A DNA stretch of 25,561 nt, taken from a virus. The position numbers and the translations under genes are program-made. Positions 9,801 through 18,100 of the stretch are shown here, one piece after another; position 1 is the stretch's first letter, and each line of letters starts with the position of its first letter. The stretch spans positions 1-25,561 of IMG/VR virus record IMGVR_UViG_3300037635_003893; one strand, written 5' to 3'. The notes below the pieces were generated by a model. It saw nothing but the letters and a program-made list of their open reading frames with translations. It did no database searches and was not told the DNA's origin.

Positions 9801-11990
9801 ACCTGATGCAATTGGGTTTGAAGATATAGTTAATTGTGTGCCACTATCAACACTAGATACAGTTATATTTGCTCCTAACTGCCCAGTTCCTGTAGCAGTT
9901 ACAATATACCCAGCAGAAATACCAGCAGTACTAGAAAGTGTAATCTGTGATACAGTAGTGGTTAATGTTGCTGCTAATGGTCCAACAGAGTTAGCAGTTA
10001 ATTGAGTTGAACTACTAGTAGTAGTCGCTGTTGGAGTACCATCTCTTAATTTGATGGTTTGTGAAGTTGTAAATGTTCCTGTAGTAACTGAATTACTGGC
10101 AAATGTTAACTCTTGTAATCCAATCGCAGTAACTGGATACACAATTGGTTGAACTAAATCTGTACCCGATACACTTAAAATATCTCCATTAAAATAACCA
10201 ACACCTCCATTACTAATGGTTACTGAGTCAATAGGTCCAACACTATCAACTGTGTATGTAAATGGCGTAGACGGATTGCCATATGGAGGTGTGAATGTTA
10301 ATACTACTGCTCCAGATGTTGCTGGATTATTATCGATAGTTACTACATTAGTATCGTAATCAATACCTTGTACTAATGTAGTTCCTACACCAAGTGCTCC
10401 AGATCCAGAAGTAACTGTTATTACAGAACCAGGAATAATGTTTGTTACATCTGCAATAGTGAAACTAAGTTCTGGTACTGTATTACCACTGTCTTCTCCT
10501 ACAAGAGTAGCAGCAACACCAGTTTGCTCTGTTGCCAGTGTAAGAACATCATTTGCTAGGTAATCAGTGGCAGCTGCTGTAAATACAAAATTACTTACCT
10601 TTCCAGGATTAGTTGTAATTGTAAATTCTGCTCCAGCACCTGTACCACCAACATCTGCGGCGTTAACTGACAGTGTGTCATTAAGTAAATAATCTTGACC
10701 AGAGTCAGTAAATGTTACACTAGTAATTGAACCATTTGGTGTAACTCCATTAATTAGATATTCAGCACCAGTTCCAGCACCAACTGTGAATGGTGGAATT
10801 TCTAAAACATCAGTTGCTTTATAATCAGTTCCCTGAGAAACAAAAGTAAGTGCTGTTAGTGCTCCACCACTAATTACAATATCTGCTACTGCACCACTTC
10901 CATACACCCCAGGAGTTCCTGTAGTGAAAGTGATATCAGCACCCATCTGAGCACCAGTGTGAGCAAGGCAGTTGTACGATGCAGAAGTTAATGAATAACC
11001 ATTCTCTACAATTACATCAACATATGCTCCTTGTGTACCAGAAGTACCTACATTAGTTAAAGTTAATCCTGCAGGAGGAGTTCCAACTTGACCAGCACCT
11101 TGTAAGAATAAATTGTGACCAGAGTTTGAAGCATCTGATACATCAAATCTATAAGTATTTGCTGCTTCAAGGGCAAGTGCTGGTTGTGTTACACTATCAA
11201 TAACAAATGCATATGATCCAGGTCCGCCACTAACAGTGACTATGAATGTTTGTGTTGCTTGGTTTCTTAATCCTTGTGTGTAATTTCCATCTGTGTATCC
11301 AGAACCACCTGAAATGGTTCCTGAATATGCAATACCACCACTAACAATAATGTCAGCAGTTGCACTAGATCCACTTGAAGAAACATTTGTTACCGCAACT
11401 CCATTATATGTTCCATCTGTATAACCAGATCCACCAACAATATTAACTACAATATTATCTACTGTGAAATCAACAAAACTTCTAGTAGCAGTGTTTCCTC
11501 CAACAATAGGAAGACTGAAATATGTTCCTGGTGTGTAGTTTGTACCAGAAACTTCTGTTCCTGTAAAATCTCCAACTGTAATATTTAAAGTTGCGCTAGT
11601 TCCTGTACCACCAATAACAGAAATTTCGTTGTATGTTCCAGGGTCATAGTTTTGCCCTGTAGTTGCGATAGCAATACCACTATCATTAATTTCCGTTTTT
11701 CGGAAAACAAAATTTCTAAAACTTAAAAATCCACTATCAGATAACTCGTATAGTAGTTTTGATTGTGAAACATAAGCAATGACACCAGTTTGAGGTCTGT
11801 AGAGACCTAAAGTTTGGTCATTATCAAATGCTAGTGAAGGAGCATTGATAGATCCGTCACCAATTTTTAAATTACCTGTGGCAAGATCACTTCCACCAGA
11901 AGTAACATTGAACAAATTTGAACCAAGTTCATTAATTTTTAACCTTTGTTGTTCAAAGGTATCGGTTCTAGCTACTTGAATTGCTGGCAT
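6837..11990 (-). CDS. Large fibre-like virion structural protein with two cupredoxin-like domains (1,717 aa)
   Basis: The N-terminus (MPAIQVARTDTFEQQRLKIN, then SLAFDNDQTLGLYRPQTG) matches what I remember of a conserved cyanophage virion protein. Next come GGSGYTDGTYNGV-type repeats (about residues 115-270), a cupredoxin-like domain with ligands His292, Cys341, His344 and Met349 (about 243-357), further beta modules (about 360-880), and a second, degenerate cupredoxin-like domain (about 856-1037) interrupted by another module. Residues about 1161-1500 hold two copies of an RFNT/EGY/SLGGV fibre module around a W...NVYEV segment. The last 200 residues form a beta-rich C-terminus ending STTVNIYKR. 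The start overlaps the 71-aa gene by 23 nt, which suggests coupled translation; the spacer TTAATAAAAA is a poor ribosome-binding site. A tail-fibre or baseplate-decoration role is inferred. No intramolecular chaperone or lyase signature is seen. Confidence 0.9.
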   Translation of the reverse strand: MPAIQVARTDTFEQQRLKINELGSNLFNVTSGGSDLATGNLKIGDGSINAPSLAFDNDQTLGLYRPQTGVIAYVSQSKLLYELSDSGFLSFRNFVFRKTEINDSGIAIATTGQNYDPGTYNEISVIGGTGTSATLNITVGDFTGTEVSGTNYTPGTYFSLPIVGGNTATRSFVDFTVDNIVVNIVGGSGYTDGTYNGVAVTNVSSSGSSATADIIVSGGIAYSGTISGGSGYTDGNYTQGLRNQATQTFIVTVSGGPGSYAFVIDSVTQPALALEAANTYRFDVSDASNSGHNLFLQGAGQVGTPPAGLTLTNVGTSGTQGAYVDVIVENGYSLTSASYNCLAHTGAQMGADITFTTGTPGVYGSGAVADIVISGGALTALTFVSQGTDYKATDVLEIPPFTVGAGTGAEYLINGVTPNGSITSVTFTDSGQDYLLNDTLSVNAADVGGTGAGAEFTITTNPGKVSNFVFTAAATDYLANDVLTLATEQTGVAATLVGEDSGNTVPELSFTIADVTNIIPGSVITVTSGSGALGVGTTLVQGIDYDTNVVTIDNNPATSGAVVLTFTPPYGNPSTPFTYTVDSVGPIDSVTISNGGVGYFNGDILSVSGTDLVQPIVYPVTAIGLQELTFASNSVTTGTFTTSQTIKLRDGTPTATTTSSSTQLTANSVGPLAATLTTTVSQITLSSTAGISAGYIVTATGTGQLGANITVSSVDSGTQLTISSNPIASGAADLTFTEDLTQTYTGLATITNSGSGNSETVTVSRDALGNVSNAFPDQVGFFYAIGETLTIAGNLVGGATPADDITLTIDSVTDITATQVREVNESAGFITSIVVDEGNYFDNGIFVISGSTSPQYTSLTASATGGRFGYLIDVGAGQVFNPDISLFVGNTYKFDVSDASMSGHSFRFSEFPGGIHGNGFIDNVSSTLVAGSTSVTVSDSTGIVPGMLVTLDSGSATLQADTKVASVVDATTITFDKAPTIGGSVVIDFRGYAFEEGVSESPGEISIKILSTTPTLYYYSNNSDPAYASASGSPGNEASIAIDPNNPKTFGSGFALDVIAVGSIDIIKADITNGQLTTNSVNAVTGQYTDITASSNVNASVVNTTNVNATVFGTGTGLTISGGAIAINGPDINIGSSMSVENSTGNITTSGVIKSTQEFNSNTKLTIVDATIATLGSEDLLLQPAANRVAKTLGDTAFVIPSGNTATRPASPIAQDGAIRFNTQTNQYEGYSASSSSWSSLGGVRDLDGNTYILAEASIGANDNTLYFYNDGVNTAKVTPSYLDFFSVKKIRSSNTLAPLYVEWSANTVVAEGDYLKHKQNVYEVAVGGAGTTASTGNQPTHTTGTSANGTTQLTWVASSIDSLTFEEITEVKIGPTDSTSLVVNQKLRFSENTISTDTDDLILQPNSGQKTVISSTSSLVLPVGDVNQKGAAVQGSVRFNTTDSQFEGYDGAQWGSLGGVKDSDQDTLIKAETAPGSDEDTLFFFNANTETVRLSVNGLEFTGIDTINVSAAGVPGAETLAINADTITLDNNATTIDNTDSNVSFIFTSKQFLDLGVSSGLNNDPVIRLDDQGDVFLNTGFGTGVYNGVKIFDGDLKEFELSDYKIVTGDITFTKGTVDQGAIILYDPSIAIGCKVTVAALNTTTGDKELVEYTVIDNGTDISFTDFGNVKTGAEQFSSTFDFNASNNIRLNLTADSGLTTGDNIIISTTVNIYKR
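7490..8510 (-). repeat. Duplicated ~120-aa fibre module in the 1,717-aa gene
   Basis: Copy 1 (about 8131-8510) and copy 2 (about 7490-7840) share, in order: DL(L/I)LQP, a V(I/L)P strand, G(A/S)(I/V)RFNT, (Y/F)EGY, W(S/G)SLGGV(R/K)D, then D(N/E)DTL(Y/F)F(Y/F)N. A W...NVYEV segment lies between them (about 7918-8090). Confidence 0.75.
8880..9425 (-). other. Cupredoxin-like domain 2, degenerate and interrupted
   Basis: TYKFDVSDASMSGHSFRFS parallels domain 1 and keeps the first histidine (His904). The ligand loop reads YYYSNNSDPAYASAS, where Ser1020 replaces the cysteine and the second His and Met are also gone. About 70 extra residues (nt about 9024-9235) interrupt the domain between IHGNG and YAFEEGV. 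A structural rather than metal-binding role is inferred. Confidence 0.6.
10918..11265 (-). other. Cupredoxin-like domain 1 with complete type-1 copper ligand pattern
   Basis: Within the 1,717-aa protein, a strand-rich segment (TYRFDVSDASNSGHNLFLQ) supplies His292. The later loop, YNCLAHTGAQMGADITF, supplies Cys341, His344 and Met349. The Cys-x2-His-x4-Met spacing is the same as in plastocyanin, and the 49-residue gap between the first His and the Cys is close to plastocyanin's 47. These patterns are seen directly. Copper binding is inferred. Confidence 0.6.
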
Positions 11991-12183
11991 TTTTTATTAA
12001 CTCGTGCAGAAGGGACTTAATTTCAGATACTTCATCCTTCAATGTATTTATGTCGTCTAACGCGGAACTCAACTGTTTTGATTTCCTTCTACCTTCAATG
12101 GCAGAATTGTCATTAATAATGATGGCACCTGTGTTTTCGTCTCTTACAAGACCGTCATGTCCCTTAACTTTAATATAACTCAT
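11968..12183 (-). CDS. Small conserved coiled-coil protein (71 aa)
   Basis: The protein begins MSYIKVKGHDGLVRDENTG, a pattern I associate with a small conserved cyanophage protein sitting among the structural genes. A basic middle (EGRRKSKQLS) is followed by a heptad-like helix, DDINTLKDEVSEIKSLLHEL (about residues 43-62), with Leu/Ile/Val at a/d-like positions, and a short Ser/Asn-rich tail. It starts 9 nt after the stop of the 2,723-aa gene. Its last 23 nt overlap the start of the 1,717-aa gene in another frame, giving a tight translational unit. Its size and helix suggest a trimerising linker, an assembly factor or a minor structural part, but no function is known to me. The next upstream ribosome-binding sequence is weak (TTTCCGCGT). 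Confidence 0.85.
   Translation of the reverse strand: MSYIKVKGHDGLVRDENTGAIIINDNSAIEGRRKSKQLSSALDDINTLKDEVSEIKSLLHELIKNASNSSS
12045..12052 (-). promoter_or_regulatory. Possible late promoter CATAAATA inside the 71-aa gene
   Basis: The minus strand reads CATAAATA, one base from the T4 late consensus, 55 nt before the ATG of the 1,717-aa gene. It lies within the coding sequence of the 71-aa gene (codons for the NTLKDE region) and the DNA is AT-rich, so chance occurrence is quite possible. It would allow the fibre-like gene to be transcribed separately. Confidence 0.25.
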
Positions 12184-12192
12184 ACGCGGAAA

Positions 12193-15100
12193 TTAATAAG
12201 AAGCAACAGCTCTCATATCTTGAATTTTTGGAACATATGAGGGGTTGTCAGATTTCATAACAATTTTAATTCCAAAAGAAGAAAATTCTGGTAAATCTGC
12301 TATACTATATTCTAATTCTTGATAAGATTCTTGCTTCTCAACAACACTGGATATAGTATTTGTAGATGTTGCAATTGAGGGGAAGTCTGGAGATCCATTT
12401 TCATTAAAGAATTGATATTCAATAATATCGAAAGATTCTTGACTAGAAGATTCTTTATATCTGAATAAAACTTGAATATCATCTACATCTTTAATGTTTG
12501 CTGTCAATTTAACATTAATAGATGTTCCAGGATTACCAATAGAAATTTCTTTCGTTACATATTTTGCAATAGAAGAACTATTCGAGAAATTATTTTCTGG
12601 TGAATAATCAATACCATCCGTATAAGTTAATTCTTTAACTTCCCAATATGGTTTTTCATCCTCATCTTGTCCTGTGTATTGAATGATGTCTCCAACACGG
12701 AAAATGTCCTCTACACCAGAACCAGATCTTGCAACCTGTGGTTCTGTAAGTGATGCTTCTGAAATATTTTGAGTAAATGTTGTTGAACCAAAAGGTTTCT
12801 TATCATTCTTAACTGTAATAATTTGATTTTTAATATCAAAGAATGTAACTTTACCTTCAATCTTGGCATCAAATGTACTAGTTAAACCAACATTTCTAGC
12901 TTTGATGGATGCACCATTAGCAATAATTTTTGGACCAGCAGTTCCGCCAAATTGGATTTTAATTGGATCTGTAATAATTGATGGAGTAATTGATTCTCCA
13001 GAAATTGCTAATGTATCTCCTTTAACAAAAGGATTTACAGTAGAAATTCTAGCAGTAATAACTGGACTACCGCTTACAGTTTTTGTATTAACAACGATAC
13101 CTTTTGCTTTAGAGTTAGATCCCTCGATAGAATCACCAATATCAATACTACCTCCCACTAAAGATCCTGTTGAAAATTCATAAACTTCTTTAAGTTTAAG
13201 TACCTGGTCCCTTCTTCCGTATCTTGCTTCATCTCCATCACCTTTTTCAATTCTATTTGAAGAAGTAATTACAGAAGCAGAAGAAAGGTCAAATGCAGGT
13301 GATAAGTAAGAAACATCAGATTTAAAATCAATCTTATATTCTAGAGAATTATTTAAATTATTCATTACTTGGTTGATACCAGATGCAATAATTTTTTGAT
13401 TTGTAAAATACTGAATTTCATTCAGGAAAGTTTTTTCATAACCAGTTTGTGAATACGATGTATATACATTGGTGTTAGAATCAACAGGAATAATATTTGT
13501 TGTTTTTACTGTAGACTCAATAGTAGTTTTACTGAATGATAGATAATTTACTCTTGGGTATAATCTTTCAAACTTTCTATTGTGTGAAGCAAGAACTAAA
13601 CTACCACCACCTTTGGTGCTAGAAGCAGCTGTTGTTTCATTTATAATATTATAAGTATCAACACCAGAGTTTTTAATTTGGAATAGTGTTGTATTTAATT
13701 GAGTATTAGAAACTCCTCCAACACCGTCTGCTCCACTGAAGAAAACATAAGACTTTCCACTATCTTCAAAACCATGGTTTTTGTGGTAAATTTTTACATA
13801 CTTATTGTTGAGTTTGAATAGTTCCGCTGTTGCATTTTGATCAGAAACTCCACTTGTTTCTATTGGATTTAATTGAAGTTTTTCTAATGCTAATGATTTA
13901 TTTGATACTTTTAGACTTGCAAATTTAGTAGTATCAAATTCTGCACGATATAAATTGAACTTAAGATCTTCAAATAGATCTTCTGTCCAGTTATCAGTGT
14001 TCTGTGCTTTATAGACAGAACCCAAAAGCGGTTGAGTTGTAACAGGAGAACTGGTAACGATTTCGGTTTCACCAAGTCTTGATGCCCAGAGTTTATACTC
14101 AGTGGAATCTGTCTCAACAACTAATGCATAACTTACATCATTTTGTAGATATACTGGATTCTTAAATTTAAATTTAGTTGGAGTTGTTGAATTAGTTACT
14201 TCACCAGTATCAACAGCAATACCCATCTTAACTGCAGGATTATCAATTGTAATATTTGCAGTAATTACAGCACCTGATGCTGCTTGTCCAACTCCCTTAA
14301 CAACAATTGCAGGAGGAGCAGTATATCCAGAACCTCCTAGTGCTACATCAGCATTATAAATTCTACCTCCAGAGATCTTAACAGATCCACTTGCTTGACT
14401 TCCTCCAGAAAGTTGAGGACTCTCGAATGTTAAGAAGGCGGATTCATAACCACCACCAGTACTAGTAACATTTAAACTAGAAACAGTTCCTGAATCTTTA
14501 GCAACAGTTAAAGAAAGTTGTGTATTGGATGTGTTATTAAACAGAGTTACCGATTCAATAATCAATGTTTCATTTTGTCTAAATTCTCTACCATTATGAT
14601 TAGATAAAACTAATGTGTAAACCTGATCGTTAGACAGAATCACTTTGCCATTTGCAGAAGAAGATACCTCAATATTAGTAGAATCTAATACTTTCAGTAA
14701 AGGTCCACTACATGCAGATGTTGCACCTACAATAGATTCTCCAATAGTAAGTGTTGTAGTTCCGTTTGCAAATACACGAATTTTTGTTTCTGGGTTGATA
14801 GTTGCTGCAGCACCTGGAAGAATATGCTTGGCAGGTTTTTCTGCTTCTGTATTTGTGATGTATGCTCTAATTGGAATATTATCACTCTTCGCATTGAAAT
14901 ATAAATCAACACTGGTTACAAATAATCCACCATCAAATGAATCAATACTAAATGTTTGTGCAAGAGGATTTGGTTTGAATTCTACATCAGTAACACTATC
15001 AATTTTTTGCACACCTTCATTTGCCTTAAAGAATGCAGGTGATGTGGATGTGATGCTCGATGGATTTTGTGGTAGTTTTCCAGTAGCATAGAATTTAAAA

Positions 15101-18100
15101 TCTGTATATGTATCTACTGTATCTTTAGCAGCATTCGATGAACTTGATGTAAATCTAATTGTCTTAATACCAGTTGGAACTCTTACAATTGGTTTTGTAA
15201 AGTCATACGCAACCGTCTTCACATCATTTGTCCATGCTGCATTTTCTGTTGGTGGATAACCAGCAGGAATTAATATTAAACCACTAGCATTTCCATTTTC
15301 ATCAGTTGTAATAGGAGAATTGAAACCAATTAAAGAGTTGCCAGCAATTCCACTATATCTAGAGTCTGCATTGACCCATCTAGAAATATCAATACCATCT
15401 AAGAAAGGATACACTCTAGTGAATGGTTTCAGTCTATTAACAATAAACTTGACTGGTGTTGATCTTGCATAAAATTTCAGTGAAGTTGCAACAGAACTTT
15501 TCTCATCAGAGTCACTAGTGAGTCCTTTGCCAATTTCATTATTATCAGGACTTACATTAGAACTGCTAGCAGTTGCTGCTACAGTAACTTGTGCTCCAGA
15601 TTGTTCTGTGTTTGTAGTTCCAAGTGAAGTAATGCTTCCAAATGTACCAGATGTACCAACCCAGTTAATTGCAAAAGAATTAAAAATACTAGAGAATGTC
15701 TCTGTCGTGTCATCTTTAGCAATAAAGATTGAATACAAACCAGTGTTGTTATCAACAATAAGTGGTTCTACAGTCTGGTCATACCATGAATCAATTTCAG
15801 GAGATAGTGATCCATCACCAACATATTGTAGAGCTACAAATGGATTAGGATTGATTGTCTTAGTTGCAAAACTATTTCCAAGAACTTTTAGTTCTGAATA
15901 TGGTAGTGTTACAATATCACCAGTTCTCACATAACCATCAACAAATCTTTGATCATCTGTGTTATTAATTTCTTCTAACCCAAAAGAATCTTCCTTATTG
16001 GGTGCTCTCATTACAGACTGTTGGGTGTCAATAGAACACTTATAGTCATCAGAAGAAATCTGACCGATACGATGAGTTTCAAAATTGTCTACAACAAAAC
16101 CAGTCTTGAATCTGTCTAAACCAATGGAATCTTTAATCTGCATGTTTAGAGCTTGCTGCTCTAATATACTGAGTGTGGTATAGTATTCAAGACGCTCAAT
16201 ACGCTTCTCTAATTTACCGATGTCACGCATTGTGTAACGACGGTTATCAACAGGAGTAATTCTTACATCTTTACTACTGGTGGTAAATGCTGGAATATAA
16301 TAGTAATATAGTGGGATTGCATCATCAATAAGTTCTGGTTTGGTTGGGTTCTGTGAAGAATTACCTTCTTTGAGAACAAACTCACCTTTTTTGTTTAAGT
16401 AAACACCATCAATTCTATTCAAGAATTCTGTTTGAGTAAACTTAAATGTGAATTCAATATTTTTATCTGGAGCAGGTATAACAGAAGCAACACCACCACT
16501 ACCAATAAAACTTCTAGTGATAACTTCTCTGGATGATTGATCTTGGAAACCAGTGATAATTGATGTAGAATCAACTTTGGGTCTAAAGTCGAATACATTC
16601 TTTAAAGATACAATTCCATAAACGGCAGAATTAAAGGATGGAATTTCATCTAATGTTACACCTGCCTCATGAAGGTAACTATCAACTGTACAGAAATCTC
16701 CTTGTGAATGCTCAAAGTAATCGAAGGCAACCACTAGTTGTCCAACAGGAGCATCAAATCCTGGTCTTAAGATAATTCTAGAAACATCATAATAAGTATC
16801 TCTCTGACCATTATCAAATGTAAATCTTTCAGTTACATCAATACCAGTAACTAAATTACCAGCAGTATCGATAACAGGAGGGGCAGAAGATGTTCCTTCA
16901 AAAACATACTTAAGTTTGTAGATATCAGAATATGTTGCTACTGAAGTATCCTCGGAATCAAAATCTTCTCCTCTTATTGGAACAACTCTATCGCCAACAG
17001 ATTTAATTAAGATTCTCTTATTTCTGACAGATGTTTTAATTCTAGGTCTTGCTTTACTTAATTCTAAAGTTGCACTTAACTTAAGTTTAGGGAATGGTTC
17101 GGCAGATGTTCCAAAAAATTCGTTTGGTAAAGAAACTTGTACGCTACCAGCATTCAATCCACTAGTAACATCAGTTGTGCTAGACTTAACAATATCATTT
17201 TCTGTCAGATAAATGACATCACCCTTAGAAACCTTAGTAGCAGTTCCTGCATCAAGAACTGTCATTACAAAATTTTCTTTTGAGAATTCAGCAAATCTTT
17301 GTGTACCAAATGGTAGTTGTGCAGTAAATGTAATGTTTCCACCACTTCCAGAAGATTCTGTAATGAAGTCTTTTCTGTAGAAGAAACTAATTTTAGAATC
17401 ATCAGTACCTTGTGAGATTGAAGATACTTGACTACCACCTGTTGGATAAACTAAAGATCCTTTACTTCCATTTTCAATAATGGCACCAATTTTAACAACA
17501 GAACCATTAGATACATCAGATGGCAATGCAGTGTCTAGGTAGATTCTGGATTTAAGAGTTCCTTCTGGTTTGGTCGCATAAAGGACCATTGCCTTTTCTG
17601 TAAAACCATCATCACCAGTAAATTGTACATAATCTCCTGCTTTGAGGAAGACTGTTGTATCTCCATTGAATCCATTACATGATAAGAATTTCAGTCCTTC
17701 TGTTCCCGTAAATGTGAAATCTGTAACAGGAGTTAGTTTTGCATATGGACTCTTTGCTGTCTCAAGGTCGGCAGTAAATTTGTTACTTCCACCAGAACCA
17801 AAAGCACAACCAAAAGATTTAACATCTTCTGGTGTGTATGTCGTGACAGTATTTCTAAACAAGACTGCTTCAACCTTTGCAGTTGCTGTTACATTAGAAC
17901 TACCAACTTCAACTAATACATTAGGTGGTTGTGAATATGTTTGAGTGAATGCATCTCTATTCTTGATAAGAATGTTATACACTTTACCATCAATGTTCAT
18001 GTTGACATCTACTTTAGATGTATCAAATGTTACACCATTAATGGTAATACCAGATCCAGCAGCATAACCAGTGCTTCTGAACTTAACAATAAAGTGCGAA

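Noticed and set aside
10930-10985. Acquired host plastocyanin gene
   Set aside because: The copper-ligand pattern is inside a long structural reading frame, with no signal peptide or separate start, so it is a domain of a virion protein and not an electron-transfer gene.
14645-15091. Plus-strand open frame of 148 codons
   Set aside because: It lies wholly opposite the 2,723-aa gene, whose sequence matches known cyanophage patterns here (NPLAQTFSIDSFDGG). It has no ribosome-binding site or recognisable motif and is an antisense shadow.
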